A DNA stretch of 64,000 bases from Mesorhizobium sp. YM1C-6-2. GTDB lineage: Bacteria; Pseudomonadota; Alphaproteobacteria; Rhizobiales; Rhizobiaceae. A program made the position numbers and the translations under genes. Of the stretch, positions 20,013 to 29,518 are shown piece by piece. Location: positions 124,001 through 188,000 of the forward strand of contig NZ_RCIZ01000008.1 of NCBI RefSeq assembly GCF_003666685.1, given 5' to 3'. How positions within the stretch are numbered: position 1 is the first letter of the stretch; every line of letters starts with the position of its first letter. Under the pieces are notes generated by a model. That model made no database searches and had not been told where the DNA came from. It worked only from the letters and a program-made list of their open reading frames with translations.

Positions 20013-20780
20013 ATGATGCCATCGGCGCGATTTCCCGATCTCGAAGGCGCTTCGGTGCTGATCACCGGCGGCGGCTCCGGCATCGGCGTCGCGCTCACCG
20101 AAGGCTTCGCCCGCCAGGGCGCAAGGGTCGCCTTCGTCGACATCGCCGAAGTGCCGAGCCGCGCGCTTGTCGAGCGGATCGCGGCCGCAGGGGCGATCCG
20201 TCCCCTTTATATCAAGACCGACCTGACCGACATCGAGGCGCTGCGCAAGGCTGCCGCCGAGGCCGCCGCGGCGCATGGACCTGTCACGGTGCTGATCAAC
20301 AATGCCGCCTATGACGAGCGCCACGACATCGATGCGGTGACGGAGGAGTATTGGGACAACAACCAGGCGATCAACCTTCGCCCGCATTTCTTCACCGCGC
20401 AGGCCGTCGCCCCCGGCATGATCGAAGCCGGCAAAGGATCGATCATCAACTTCACCTCCACCTCCTTCCTGATCAATCATCCTGACATGCCCTCCTATAC
20501 GGCCGCCAAGGCCGGCATCATCGGCCTCACCAAGGGTCTTGCCGGGCGGCTCGGCCCGCACGGCATCCGCGTCAACGCGGTGGCGCCGGGCTGGGTGATC
20601 ACCGAGCGTCAGCAGAAGCTCTGGGCCACTGAGGAAACACTCGCCGCACACGTTGCCAAGCAGTGCATCCGCGAGGTGATGCAGCCCGACGACATGGTCG
20701 GCACCTGCCTCTTCCTCGCTTCCGACGCCTCGCGTATGCTGACCGCGCAGACGCTGATCGTCGACGGAGGCTATCTGTGA
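20013..20780 (+). CDS. SDR-family sugar dehydrogenase (probably D-galactose 1-dehydrogenase type)
   Basis: Classical short-chain dehydrogenase: GGGSGIG NAD(P) motif at residues 19-25, NNAA motif, catalytic Y162-x3-K166 in SYTAAKAG, and C-terminal IVDGGYL. Because it leads an operon with KDGal kinase, KDPGal aldolase and an SMP-30 lactonase, oxidation of an aldose (galactose or a relative) to the lactone is the likely reaction; the sugar is inferred. ATG 20013 (with 20016 as alternative) follows AGGGA eight bases upstream. The stop overlaps the dgoK GTG. Confidence 0.8.
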   Translation: MMPSARFPDLEGASVLITGGGSGIGVALTEGFARQGARVAFVDIAEVPSRALVERIAAAGAIRPLYIKTDLTDIEALRKAAAEAAAAHGPVTVLINNAAYDERHDIDAVTEEYWDNNQAINLRPHFFTAQAVAPGMIEAGKGSIINFTSTSFLINHPDMPSYTAAKAGIIGLTKGLAGRLGPHGIRVNAVAPGWVITERQQKLWATEETLAAHVAKQCIREVMQPDDMVGTCLFLASDASRMLTAQTLIVDGGYL

Positions 20781-21751
20781 CGAAACCCGCCGTCGCCGCC
20801 GTCGACTGGGGCACGTCGAGTTTTCGCCTCTGGCTGCTCGATGCTGCCGGAGCAGTGCTGGCGGAACGGCGCAGCGGCGAGGGCATGCTCACCGCCGGCG
20901 CCGAAGGTTTCGGTCCGATCCTCGAAAAGCACCTCGCCGCCGTCGGCGCACCCGACAGTCTGCCGGTGGTCGTCTGCGGCATGGCCGGGGCGCGCCAAGG
21001 CTGGATCGAAGCGCCTTATGTGACGCTCCCCGCCGGCCTCGACGGCATCCTCGCCGGCGCGGTTCCGGTACCGGGCCAAGGTTCGGGCCAAGGCTCAGAC
21101 AGGACGCGAAAAATCCGCATTCTGCCCGGCCTGGCGCAGCGCAATGCCAACGAGCCCGACGTCATGCGCGGCGAGGAAACGCAGCTCGCCGGCGTGCTGC
21201 CGCTGTTCGCTTCCGGCCGCCACGTCATCTGCATGCCCGGTACCCATTCGAAATGGGTGGAGGCCGAGGGCGGCGTGATCGCCGGCTTTCGTACCTGGCT
21301 GACCGGCGAGCTTTTTTCCGTGCTCTCGAAGCAGTCGATCCTGCGCCACTCGCTCGGCGACAACGTCGCGCCCGCGCTGCCGGATACGCCGGCCTTCGTC
21401 GCTGCCTGCACCGATGCGCTCGCCCAAGGTGGCGACATCGGCCCGTCGCTCTTCCGCATCCGCGCGGCCACCCTGCTCCAGGACCTGCGGCCCGCCGACG
21501 CAGCGGCAAAGCTCTCTGGCCTGCTCATCGGCGCCGAGATCGCCTCGGCGCGCCAGCTCTTCGATCTCCCGGCCGGCGAAGTTATCCTCGTCGCCTCCGG
21601 TCCGCTCGGTACGCTTTACGCCGCCGCATTGAGGCTGGCAGGCTGCGCCGTCTTGCAGGCGGACGCCGACGACGCCGTCCGCACCGGCCTGTTCGAGGCG
21701 GCAAAGCGCCTCGGCTGGACAGGTCCCGTATCGGAAAGTTCCCTGTCATGA
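20777..21751 (+). CDS. dgoK: 2-dehydro-3-deoxygalactonokinase
   Basis: Phosphorylates 2-keto-3-deoxygalactonate at C6. The 324-residue product begins with the phosphate-1 motif AAVDWGTSSFRLWLL and carries CMPGTHSKWVE and the VASGPLGTLYAAAL C-terminal motif of the DgoK family. Start GTG 20777 overlaps the preceding stop (GTGA), and its own stop overlaps the dgoA start (ATGA), so the three genes are translationally coupled. The upstream open frame (from 20663) is a shadow of the dehydrogenase. Confidence 0.92.
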   Translation: MTKPAVAAVDWGTSSFRLWLLDAAGAVLAERRSGEGMLTAGAEGFGPILEKHLAAVGAPDSLPVVVCGMAGARQGWIEAPYVTLPAGLDGILAGAVPVPGQGSGQGSDRTRKIRILPGLAQRNANEPDVMRGEETQLAGVLPLFASGRHVICMPGTHSKWVEAEGGVIAGFRTWLTGELFSVLSKQSILRHSLGDNVAPALPDTPAFVAACTDALAQGGDIGPSLFRIRAATLLQDLRPADAAAKLSGLLIGAEIASARQLFDLPAGEVILVASGPLGTLYAAALRLAGCAVLQADADDAVRTGLFEAAKRLGWTGPVSESSLS

Positions 21752-22389
21752 CCGTGCCCTTCCCAAAGCTCCAGCGCCGCCTCGTCGCGATCCTGCGCGG
21801 CGTGAAACCGGATGAGGTGCTCGCCGTCGCCGCAGCGGTCTTCGAAGCCGGCATCCACGCCATCGAGGTGCCGCTCAACTCGCCCGACCCGTTCCGTTCG
21901 ATCGAGATGCTGGCAAGATCGCTGCCGAAGCCGGCGCTGGTCGGCGCAGGCACGGTGCTGAGCGCTGAGCAGGTCGACAGCCTCCACAATGCCGGCGGGC
22001 GCTTGCTGGTCAGCCCCAATATAGACCGCGCCGTCATGGAACGCGCCAATCATCACGGCATGGTCACCATGCCCGGAGTCTTCACGCCGACCGAAGCCTT
22101 CCTGGCGCTTTCGCTCGGCGCTTCGGCGCTGAAATTCTTCCCGGCCAGCGCACTCGGTACGAAAGGCATTTCGGCGGTCAAAGCCGTTCTGCCGAAGGAC
22201 GCGATCGTCGGTGCGGTCGGTGGCGTCTCGGAGAAGGATTTCGCAGACTACGCCAGGATCGGCGTCTCGACCTTCGGCCTCGGCTCCAGCCTCTATGCGC
22301 CTGGCCTCGGCGCCGAGGCGGTGGCCGGTCGCGCACTCGCCGCCGCCGCCGAATGGGATGCCGTCTTCGCAAAGGGCCAAGAGGCTTAA
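21748..22389 (+). CDS. dgoA: 2-dehydro-3-deoxy-6-phosphogalactonate aldolase
   Basis: Class I KDPG/KDPGal aldolase cleaving to pyruvate and glyceraldehyde-3-phosphate. The 213-residue TIM barrel shows the Schiff-base lysine K129 in ALKFFPA, the general-base glutamate E40 in AIEVPLN, and the VGAGTVL and SPNID strands. Pairing with dgoK favours the galactonate over the gluconate epimer. It overlaps dgoK by four bases and ends seven bases before the lactonase ATG. Confidence 0.92.
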   Translation: MTVPFPKLQRRLVAILRGVKPDEVLAVAAAVFEAGIHAIEVPLNSPDPFRSIEMLARSLPKPALVGAGTVLSAEQVDSLHNAGGRLLVSPNIDRAVMERANHHGMVTMPGVFTPTEAFLALSLGASALKFFPASALGTKGISAVKAVLPKDAIVGAVGGVSEKDFADYARIGVSTFGLGSSLYAPGLGAEAVAGRALAAAAEWDAVFAKGQEA

Positions 22390-22396
22390 GATCGTC

Positions 22397-23269
22397 ATGA
22401 CCACCGTCTCCATCCTTTCCGACATCGCCTGCCATCTCGGCGAAGGTCCGACCTACGACCCGCAATCGGATACGCTGTTCTGGTTCGACATCCTGGGAAA
22501 GAAGCTGCTCGAGAAGCGCTGGCCGGATGGGGATGTCGTCGTTCACGACCTGCCGGTGATGGCGAGCGCGCTCACCGTCATCGATGCGGACCGGCAGCTC
22601 CTGGTGACGGAGACCGGGCTTCACATACGCGACGTCAGGACGGGAAAGCTGACCCTCCACCGGCCTGTCGAGGCCGACAACCCGCTGACCCGCTCCAACG
22701 ATTCGCGGGTGCACCCGTCGGGCGCACTCTGGTTCGGCACCATGGCCCGGACGGAAGAGAAGGGCGGCGGATCGATCCGCTGGTACTTCAAGGGCGAGAT
22801 CAGGACGCTTTTTCCCGGCATCGGCATCCCGAATTCGATCTGTTTCTCGCCGGACGGCAGGATCGCCTACTACACCGACACCGCGATCAATTTGCTGATG
22901 CGCGTCGACTGCGATCCGGCGACCGGCCTGCCCACCGGCGAGCCCACGGTCTTCTATGACCAACGCAAGGACAAGGGCGGCCTGGACGGCTCCGTCGTCG
23001 ATGCGGAGGGGGTGTTGTGGAACGCGCGCTGGGGTGCAGCCAGCCTCGACGCCTATTCGCCCGACGGCAAGCGCATTCGCTCAATCCCGATGCCGGCCAG
23101 GCAGAGTTCGTGCCCCTGTTTCGTCGGTCCCAACGCCGACCGCATGATCGTCACCTCGGCCTATCATTCCTATGACGCGAAGGGGCGCGAGCGCGATCCG
23201 CAGGCGGGCAAGACGTTCCTTGTCGACCTGCCGGTCAAGGGTCGCTTCGACCCGCCCGTCGCTTTGTAG
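22397..23269 (+). CDS. SMP-30/gluconolactonase-family sugar lactonase
   Basis: Six-bladed propeller lactonase hydrolysing an aldonolactone. Metal-ligand motifs are present: HLGEGP (E16), SNDSRVHPSGALWFGTM (Asn region) and GLDGSVVDAEGVLWNA (Asp ligand). In this operon it would open the lactone made by the dehydrogenase. ATG 22397 follows the dgoA stop by seven bases. A galactonate dehydratase (dgoD), needed between this step and dgoK, is not in the window. Confidence 0.85.
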   Translation: MTTVSILSDIACHLGEGPTYDPQSDTLFWFDILGKKLLEKRWPDGDVVVHDLPVMASALTVIDADRQLLVTETGLHIRDVRTGKLTLHRPVEADNPLTRSNDSRVHPSGALWFGTMARTEEKGGGSIRWYFKGEIRTLFPGIGIPNSICFSPDGRIAYYTDTAINLLMRVDCDPATGLPTGEPTVFYDQRKDKGGLDGSVVDAEGVLWNARWGAASLDAYSPDGKRIRSIPMPARQSSCPCFVGPNADRMIVTSAYHSYDAKGRERDPQAGKTFLVDLPVKGRFDPPVAL

Positions 23270-23276
23270 ACAATTC

Positions 23277-23307
23277 ACGTCGAGGCCATCTCTCCCGGTC
23301 TCGACGT
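23277..23307. repeat. 8-bp inverted repeat after the sugar operon
   Basis: Arms ACGTCGAG (23277-23284) and CTCGACGT (23300-23307) with a 15-nt loop lie between the lactonase stop and the ATP-grasp gene. There is no T-run. It may mark the mRNA 3' end or an operator for the next gene. Confidence 0.4.
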
Positions 23308-23361
23308 AGAGGGTCAAGGTGGCGGCTCAGCGCCCATGCTGGCCACCTCGCCGGATTTTGT

Positions 23362-24417
23362 ATGCCCAGACCCACCCTCATCCTCGTCTACGAACCCGAA
23401 GCCGCCTGTCGGGCGCGCCTCGCCGCCCAGGGTTTTGTTGAGCAACACGCGCTGGAGATTTCCTCCTATCTGGCGCAGTCGACCGACCTCCCGCCAGAAT
23501 TTCCCACCATCGAAAAAGCCTGTGCCGCGCGTGGCCTCGATTTCCTGCCACTCGCGCTGGACGATGCTGCGAAAGGTCTAGCCGGAAGACCGGCCGAAAA
23601 TACGCTGGTCTGGACGCTCACCGACGGCGTGGCCTATTTCCGCGGCGGCGCCGCGCCGGCGCTGGCGCGTCTGAATGGGTTGCCGACCATTGGCGCTGAC
23701 GATTCCCTGTTCGCTTTATGCCAGGACAAGTTCCGTTCCGGCGCCGTGCTTTCGGCGCTCGATCTGCCGGTCCCACCGGCCGGTCTCGCCTCGAACGGCG
23801 AATGGCTGGCCGAGCCGCCTCCTTCGTCACGCGGCTGGTTCGTGAAGCCCAACCGGCTCGGCGCCAAGATCGGCATCTGGCCAGATTCGCACTGCGAAAC
23901 CCTCGGCCATGCTTTGGAGCTCAGTCGCCGCGTTTACGGTGCCTATCGCGATGCCGTCGTCGTTCAGCCCTACGTACCCGGCCGCAATGTGCGCGCCAGC
24001 TTTCTGGCGGTGCGCCCCGAAACCGGGACCGAGGCGCTCGGAATCGCCTTCGTCGATTCGGACGGCGACTTCCAGACGATGGACGATTCGATGGCGCTCT
24101 ACGGCGATACGGGCGCGCAAGCCGTCGCCGACGGCCGTTATATCGAACCCAAACTTTCCGCCGTGGCGGACAGCCAGCCGGAGGCCGCCGCGTCAATCCG
24201 GGCGATCGCCGCGCGGCTCATGCAGGCGCTGGGCCTGCGCGACGTCTTTTCGATGGATTTTCGGGTAGAGGCGGACGGCACGATCCACCTCATCGAATTC
24301 GAGGTATGCCCTGGCCTGCCTTGCTTCGATTTTCGCGCCTATTGCCGTTCGCAGTGGCAGATGAGCCTACCGGAGGCGATGGCGGAAACGGCTGCACGCC
24401 GGTTCTTCGGGAGATAG
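23362..24417 (+). CDS. ATP-grasp ligase of D-Ala-D-Ala ligase-like fold, substrate unknown
   Basis: The 351-residue product resembles the D-alanine-D-alanine ligase group: N-terminal Rossmann part (PTLILVYEP), a lid segment (WFVKPNRLGAKIG), and a C-terminal metal site HLIEFEVCPGLPCFDFR, where E-x-C replaces the usual E-x-N of EVNxxPG. It carries no neighbouring mur/ftsZ genes and follows the sugar operon after 92 bp on the same strand. An amino-acid or peptide ligase is likely by fold; I cannot name the substrate. ATG 23362 has no strong ribosome site. Confidence 0.7.
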   Translation: MPRPTLILVYEPEAACRARLAAQGFVEQHALEISSYLAQSTDLPPEFPTIEKACAARGLDFLPLALDDAAKGLAGRPAENTLVWTLTDGVAYFRGGAAPALARLNGLPTIGADDSLFALCQDKFRSGAVLSALDLPVPPAGLASNGEWLAEPPPSSRGWFVKPNRLGAKIGIWPDSHCETLGHALELSRRVYGAYRDAVVVQPYVPGRNVRASFLAVRPETGTEALGIAFVDSDGDFQTMDDSMALYGDTGAQAVADGRYIEPKLSAVADSQPEAAASIRAIAARLMQALGLRDVFSMDFRVEADGTIHLIEFEVCPGLPCFDFRAYCRSQWQMSLPEAMAETAARRFFGR

Positions 24418-24524
24418 CGCGCCCTCAAGGGACCCGGGTCCTGCATCCTGCTGCAGACTCGCACGATGCTTTGGCATTGCTAGCCTTCACAGACGCGCCT
24501 CGAGAGACCCGCCCGCCAGTCGCC

Positions 24525-24887
24525 TCAGGCCTTCGCCATGCAGATGTCGGTCACGCCGGAGCTGATGAAGCCAAGCTGCTTCGCAGCACCCTTCGACAGG
24601 TCTATCACACGCCCCTTGATGAAGGGGCCACGGTCGTTGATGCGCACGATCACCGACTTGCCGTTCTTCTGGTTGGTGACCTTGAGCTTGGTGCCAAAAG
24701 GAAGAGTGCGATGCGCAGCCGTCAGTTCGGCGGGATTCATCTGCTCGCCGGAAGCGGTCTGGGAATAGAGCGCATACCATGAGGCGCTGCCGCATTGTGA
24801 TTTTGCCGAGGCCGGAGCCGTAAATGTGGCGACAAAGAAGGCCCCGCCCAGCGCTACGGCGCTGGCCGTGATTGTTCTTTTCGTCAT
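24525..24887 (-). CDS. RlpA-like double-psi beta-barrel protein, exported
   Basis: Septal-ring RlpA family. Signal peptide 1-28 (ending PASA-K), then one double-psi barrel of about 90 residues: [45 protein letters not shown] and [15 protein letters not shown], which include the conserved Asp and His of active RlpA. It lacks a C-terminal SPOR domain and a lipobox, so binding to denuded glycan at the septum through SPOR is not expected. Whether it cleaves peptidoglycan is unknown. It converges with the ATP-grasp gene across 107 bp that contain a 12-bp palindrome (24430-24441) but no T-run. Confidence 0.85.
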   Translation of the reverse strand: MTKRTITASAVALGGAFFVATFTAPASAKSQCGSASWYALYSQTASGEQMNPAELTAAHRTLPFGTKLKVTNQKNGKSVIVRINDRGPFIKGRVIDLSKGAAKQLGFISSGVTDICMAKA

Positions 24888-25187
24888 GTTTAAAGTCTCT
24901 CCGTAAGTAGGCCCGGATCGCTGGGTACTTAACGATTAAGGCACCAAATGCGGCAGAGCTCTGGCGGTTCCATGACGTTGGCACACGTTTCGAAACACTT
25001 CGAAACACTGTGTCAGGCCTGCGAATTTGTCTCGGTGACCCAACGTCAATCGCAGGATATTCGATCGATGATCGCGGCTGACCTAGCCGTTGCTTGACGG
25101 GCAAAAACTTGCTTTGAAAGTAGAGGGTTAGCGCGCCGTCATCCGTCGCCGGCAGCGATAGAAAGCACCGAGCCAGATGATGCCGGA
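24888..25187. other. 300-bp gap upstream of rlpA with tandem repeat
   Basis: No gene is supported. A 10-bp exact tandem repeat TTCGAAACAC occurs at 24989-24998 and 24999-25008, and its first copy overlaps a perfect palindrome GTTTCGAAAC (24987-24996). About 100 bp upstream of rlpA, it could bind a regulator. A perfect plus-strand CTTGAC near 25093 lacks a matching -10. Confidence 0.5.
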
Positions 25188-25469
25188 CTATCTCAATTCT
25201 ATTTCGATGAAGGCGTATTCGGCTTCGTTGGCGCTGATGACGTCATGTTCGACGCCTTCGTTGCGGAAATAGGGCGCGCCCTTCTTCATCTCGGCGACGC
25301 TCTCGCCTTCCTTCGTCACCAGCTTCAGCTTGCCGTCCATCAGCGGCACGATGACATAGTCATGCGCATGACGATGCCAGCCGGTGTTGTCCCCGGGCTG
25401 GAAGCGCCATTCGGTGACGATCACGCGTTCATTGTCGATGAGTTTGGTCGCCTTGGCTGTCCCGGTCAT
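25188..25469 (-). CDS. Small single-domain cupin protein
   Basis: A 93-residue cupin_2 protein. Metal-binding histidines appear in WHRHAHDY (H32, H34, H36), with the second cupin motif around YFRNEGVEHDV supplying another His. The fold is clear; ligand and reaction are unknown. It has an excellent ribosome site (GGAGG seven bases before the ATG). It is monocistronic between rlpA and the trxA terminator. Confidence 0.8.
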   Translation of the reverse strand: MTGTAKATKLIDNERVIVTEWRFQPGDNTGWHRHAHDYVIVPLMDGKLKLVTKEGESVAEMKKGAPYFRNEGVEHDVISANEAEYAFIEIELR

Positions 25470-25550
25470 GGCAGCACCTCCGTTTTGCCTGCATCATGCA
25501 GCTAGGGGCGAGCGCCGATAAGGCCAGTGCGTGGAAAACGACGCGCCAAC

Positions 25551-25579
25551 AAAAAAGCCCGGCGCAAGCGCCGGGCTTT
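25551..25579 (-). terminator. Intrinsic terminator of trxA
   Basis: Stem GCCCGGCG / CGCCGGGC with loop CAAG on the plus strand (25557-25576), flanked by AAA/TTT extensions. On the minus strand it is followed by six T residues (25551-25556), placing it 20 bp after the trxA stop. The hairpin could also act weakly in the other direction. Confidence 0.85.
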
Positions 25580-25596
25580 CATCTCGATCTGTCCGT

Positions 25597-25920
25597 TCAG
25601 GCGACGTTTCCGCCGATCCAGTGCGACAGCGCGGTCTTGGGCAGGGCGCCAACCTTGATGTCGGCGACTTCGCCACCCTTGAAGATCATCAGCGTCGGGA
25701 TCGAGCGTACGCCGAACTGCGCGGCGAGCTCGGGGTTCTCGTCGATATTGAGCTTGGCGACCTTCACCTTGCCGGCGAGTTCATTGGAGATCTCTTCCAG
25801 CGACGGGCCGATCATCTTGCACGGGCCGCACCACTCGGCCCAGAAATCGACGACCACTGGCTCGGAGGCCTCCAGCACGTCGCTCTTGAAGTTGTTGTTG
25901 TCGACCTTGACGGTTGCCAT
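25597..25920 (-). CDS. trxA: Thioredoxin
   Basis: A 107-residue thioredoxin with the WCGPC redox motif (C31, C34), the DFWAEW lead-in, and the cis-proline loop SIPTLMIF. It reduces cytosolic disulfides and serves ribonucleotide reductase and others. The long open frame upstream to 26166 is a shadow of addA; ATG 25920 gives the exact family length. It follows addA by 91 bp, which hold a candidate promoter, and ends in a clear terminator. Confidence 0.97.
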   Translation of the reverse strand: MATVKVDNNNFKSDVLEASEPVVVDFWAEWCGPCKMIGPSLEEISNELAGKVKVAKLNIDENPELAAQFGVRSIPTLMIFKGGEVADIKVGALPKTALSHWIGGNVA

Positions 25921-25954
25921 TTGAACAGAGCCTTTCGGTGTTTCGCGTCGCACA

Positions 25955-25984
25955 ATATGTGGGGTGTGGCTGCCCAAATTCAAG
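25955..25984 (-). promoter_or_regulatory. Putative trxA promoter
   Basis: Minus strand: CTTGAA (25979-25984), 18 bases, ACATAT (25955-25960). Nine of twelve positions fit the rhizobial consensus, one base longer than ideal spacing. It would let trxA be expressed apart from the divL-addA operon. Confidence 0.5.
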
Positions 25985-26011
25985 CAGCGTTTGTGTCCCG
26001 GCAACTTTGTC

Positions 26012-29000
26012 TCACGCTCGCGTGAGTCGGGCAAGCGCGTCATCCAGCGCCGCGTCGGGCAGGTCGACAAGCCGCGGCGTCTCGGTGAACAGCAGCACGG
26101 CGGCCACCTTCCGGCCTGGATAGAGCGGACCGAGCAGGGCACGGTAAAGCGCAAGCTGCAGCACATAGGCCGGGGGCACCTCGGCCATCGAGGCAGGGGC
26201 CGGGCGGTTGGTCTTGTAGTCGACGATCAGAACCGCGTCGTCCGTCACCGCCAGCCGGTCGATCTTGCCCGACACCAGCCGCTTGCGGCCGCGTAGCTCG
26301 ATCTCGCCCATGATCGCCACTTCGGCGCGGGAATCGGGCCCGAACAGTGGCGCAAAACCCTCAGCGCCGAGGATCGTCTCCACCTGCAGCCAGGCGGCCT
26401 CCCGCTCCTCGTCAGGCCAGTCCGGAACGGCGCGCCCCAGATAGCGGCGGGCGGCGATTGCCCGCCCGTCCATAGGCATGTCCGGCAGCACCTGCAGCAG
26501 CTTGTGGATCGCCGAGCCGCGCGCTACGGCGAAACCGGGCTCCTCCTCTCCGTCGAGTACCGGCGAGCGGGCCGAGACCACCGGCTCCCTGGCATCCTCG
26601 ATCAGCACCGAGGTTCCCGACGGAGACAGCGGTCGCGGCAGGTCGTCGTCCGGCGGCAGTGACCTGAAGTGCGGCAAGGGCGCGACCGGCTCCGCAGCCG
26701 CCGTCGCATCGCGCTCAGCGGCCTCCACGGCAGGCAAAATCTTGCTGCGGAAGCGGTGGACCGGTTCTCCGCTCACCGGATGCGCAAGCTCTTCGGTTTC
26801 GGGTATGCCAACCAGCGCGTCGCGGACCAGCGTGTGCCAGGTCCTCGGGTTGCGCGCGCGCTTGCCGTGATAGCCGCAAACGATCAGCCGATCCTCGGCG
26901 CGGGTCATGCCGACATAGAGCAGCCGTCGGTACTCGTCGTCAGCCGCTTCCTTGACGCGCCCCTCGGCGGTCCGCGAGAAGCCGTTGGCGACCTCCTTCG
27001 AAGAACGCCAGAGATAGCCTCTCGAGCCGTCGCTCATGTCGAACGGCATCAGCCTCGGCAGATGCTGCTCGCTGAACGGCGCCGTGCCGCCGTCGACCAG
27101 GAACACCACCGGCGCCTCCAGGCCCTTGGCGGCATGCACCGTCATGATGCGCACCTCGTCGCGGCCCTGGTCCATCTCGCGCTTGATCTCCGGCCCGGCG
27201 CTTTCGAGCGTCGCCAGGAACGCCTCCAGTCCCGGCAGGCCGGCGCGTTCCTCGGCAAGGCAGAAGCTCAGGAACTCGTCGAGTATGTCGCCCGCCTCGT
27301 GGCCGAGACGCGCGATCATCCGCTGGCGCACGTGGTCGCGGCCGAGCACGCCGGAATAGAACTCGAACACCGGCCGGTACGCCGCCTCGTTTGCCCATGC
27401 GTCGAGCTTCGCCACCACCTCGGCCAGGAAGAGGTCGCCGGGCGCCTGCCGGCGCAGTTCTTCTGCCAGCGAGCAGCGATCCCCGCGCTTTGCCGCCAGC
27501 TCGAACAGCATGTCCTCGTTCAGCCCGAAGATCGGGCTGCGCAGCACCGCGGCCAGCGACAGGTCGTCCTCCGGCTGCAGCAGGAAGCGGCCGAGCGTCA
27601 TCATGTCCTTGATCGCAATATGCGCCGGCAGGCTCAGCCGGTCGGCGCCCGCCACCGCGATCCGCTTCTCCTTCAGGCTGCGCGACAGCGCATGCACGAA
27701 GCGGTCGCGCTTCCTGACCAGAACCATCACGTCGCCGGGCGACAACCGCTTGCCGGTTCCCTCGATCACCTCGCCGGAATCCAGCCAGTGCTTGATCGTC
27801 GCCGCCACCGCTTCGGCGACCTGCACCGCCGGCGCCTGCGCATGGTCCACGGCCAGCGTCCAGTCGTCCGGCTCCTCCACCGTGTCGGCGCCGACCGACG
27901 GCCAGACCTCCACATAGCCGGGCGCATCGAATCGGATCGCATCGTGCCTGACCGGATCGGGATCGTGGGTGATGCCGCGCCGAGCCTGGTCGCCGGCGAA
28001 GACACGATCCACCGCGTGGAGCACGTCGTTGGTCGACCGGAAGGAAAGCGTGAGACGCACCTGCTCGAAGCCCGCATTGGCCTCGCGCACGCGGCGCGAG
28101 AATTCCGCGCCCGTCTCGGCGAAGGATTCCGGCGACGCGCCCTGGAAGGAGTAGATCGACTGTTTCTCGTCGCCGACCGCGAACACCGTGCGGCGGACAT
28201 TGTCGCGCGCGCTCATGCCGGCGAAGAACTCCTCCGCCAGCCTTCTGACCACCGACCATTGTTCGGGGCTGGTGTCCTGCGCCTCGTCGAGCAGTATGTG
28301 GTCGATGCCCTGATCGAGCTTGTACTGCACCCAGGCGCCGGCATCCTGGCGCGCCAGCAGCCGCACGGTGCGCGTGATCAGGTCGTTGAAGTCGAGAAAG
28401 CCGCGCCCCGTCTTCAACTGTTCGTAGCGGGCGATCAGCCAGTCCGCGATAGTCAGCGCCACGCGCGTTCCCTCCAGCATCCGGAACAGCGCCAGCCGGT
28501 CGCGGGCCGAACGGATGGCGGCGACCGCCTCCTGATAACGGTCGGCCAGGTCGGGGATCGCGTTGTGGAGCGCGCGCGTGAACGCCCTGGTGGCATTGTA
28601 GGGGGCGCCGTCGGCCTTCAAAAAACCGTCCGCCAGAAATTTCAGCCGCCTGACCGGATCGTGCTCCCGGAAAGCCAGATCCAGCGCGGGCAGCATGTTC
28701 TTCAACACGCTCTTCGCATTGGTCACGAGCGCGGCGTCCCGAAACGTATCGAAGACGTCGGAAGCAAACCCCGGCAGCGGCCAAGCCGCGTCGGCAATCG
28801 TCTCCGCGGTCTCCGCCTCCGCGAAGCCGAACTCCTCGAACAGGCCGGCATAGGCTGCGGTGTCGCCACCCAGCCCGTCGATGAACCCCCTTAGACCGTC
28901 GCGCCGGTTGACGATCTCCTGCAGCAGGAGGTCGAGCCCAAACTCGCCGCCGCGCTCGAGGACGACGGCGAAGGCTTCCGCCAACCCCGGCTTCTCGGCC

Positions 29001-29518
29001 ACCGCGCCGGTCAGCATCTCGCGGCGCGCCTCGGCGAAAAGCAGCTCCTCCATCTCAGGGTCGAGCATCTCGAAATGCGCGGCGATGTTGGCTTCCAGGG
29101 GGAACTGGTGCAGCACGGATTCGCAGAAGGCGTGGATGGTCTGGATCTTCAGCCCGCCCGGCGTCTCCAGCGCCTCGGCGAACAGTTTTCGCGCACGGCG
29201 CAGCTTTGCAGCGTCAGGCTGCCGGCCTTCGATCTCGGCGATGCGTTTTGCCAGATCCTGGTCGCCCAGCATCGTCCATTCCGACAGGCTGGAGAAGACC
29301 CGGTTCGACATGTTGGCGGCTGCGGCGCGCGTATAGGTCAGGCAGAGTATCTTCGACGGATCGGTGCCCTCGAGCAGCAGGCGGATGACGCGCTGCGACA
29401 GCACATGCGTCTTGCCCGAACCGGCATTGGCCGACACCCAGACGGAATTGCCGGGATCGGAGGCGCGGGCCTGCCGGTCCGCGGTGTCGCCGGGGACGGT
29501 GTAGCGCCGCTTGCTCAT
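26012..29518 (-). CDS. addA: Double-strand break repair helicase-nuclease AddA
   Basis: AddA is the UvrD-like helicase and 3'-strand nuclease of the AddAB complex that resects double-strand breaks for RecA. Walker [12 protein letters not shown] lies at residues 30-40; motif II appears as LLDEAQDT; the C-terminal PD-(D/E)xK nuclease has LIVDYKTN near residue 1097. The 1168-residue size is typical. ATG 29518 overlaps the addB stop (ATGA); an upstream in-frame start at 29551 is inside addB and less likely. Confidence 0.95.
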   Translation of the reverse strand: MSKRRYTVPGDTADRQARASDPGNSVWVSANAGSGKTHVLSQRVIRLLLEGTDPSKILCLTYTRAAAANMSNRVFSSLSEWTMLGDQDLAKRIAEIEGRQPDAAKLRRARKLFAEALETPGGLKIQTIHAFCESVLHQFPLEANIAAHFEMLDPEMEELLFAEARREMLTGAVAEKPGLAEAFAVVLERGGEFGLDLLLQEIVNRRDGLRGFIDGLGGDTAAYAGLFEEFGFAEAETAETIADAAWPLPGFASDVFDTFRDAALVTNAKSVLKNMLPALDLAFREHDPVRRLKFLADGFLKADGAPYNATRAFTRALHNAIPDLADRYQEAVAAIRSARDRLALFRMLEGTRVALTIADWLIARYEQLKTGRGFLDFNDLITRTVRLLARQDAGAWVQYKLDQGIDHILLDEAQDTSPEQWSVVRRLAEEFFAGMSARDNVRRTVFAVGDEKQSIYSFQGASPESFAETGAEFSRRVREANAGFEQVRLTLSFRSTNDVLHAVDRVFAGDQARRGITHDPDPVRHDAIRFDAPGYVEVWPSVGADTVEEPDDWTLAVDHAQAPAVQVAEAVAATIKHWLDSGEVIEGTGKRLSPGDVMVLVRKRDRFVHALSRSLKEKRIAVAGADRLSLPAHIAIKDMMTLGRFLLQPEDDLSLAAVLRSPIFGLNEDMLFELAAKRGDRCSLAEELRRQAPGDLFLAEVVAKLDAWANEAAYRPVFEFYSGVLGRDHVRQRMIARLGHEAGDILDEFLSFCLAEERAGLPGLEAFLATLESAGPEIKREMDQGRDEVRIMTVHAAKGLEAPVVFLVDGGTAPFSEQHLPRLMPFDMSDGSRGYLWRSSKEVANGFSRTAEGRVKEAADDEYRRLLYVGMTRAEDRLIVCGYHGKRARNPRTWHTLVRDALVGIPETEELAHPVSGEPVHRFRSKILPAVEAAERDATAAAEPVAPLPHFRSLPPDDDLPRPLSPSGTSVLIEDAREPVVSARSPVLDGEEEPGFAVARGSAIHKLLQVLPDMPMDGRAIAARRYLGRAVPDWPDEEREAAWLQVETILGAEGFAPLFGPDSRAEVAIMGEIELRGRKRLVSGKIDRLAVTDDAVLIVDYKTNRPAPASMAEVPPAYVLQLALYRALLGPLYPGRKVAAVLLFTETPRLVDLPDAALDDALARLTRA

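Noticed and set aside
23362-24417. D-alanine-D-alanine ligase (ddl) for the ATP-grasp gene
   Set aside because: The gene is not in a mur cluster, the EVNxxPG motif is altered to EVCPG, and the N-terminal half does not show Ddl motifs.
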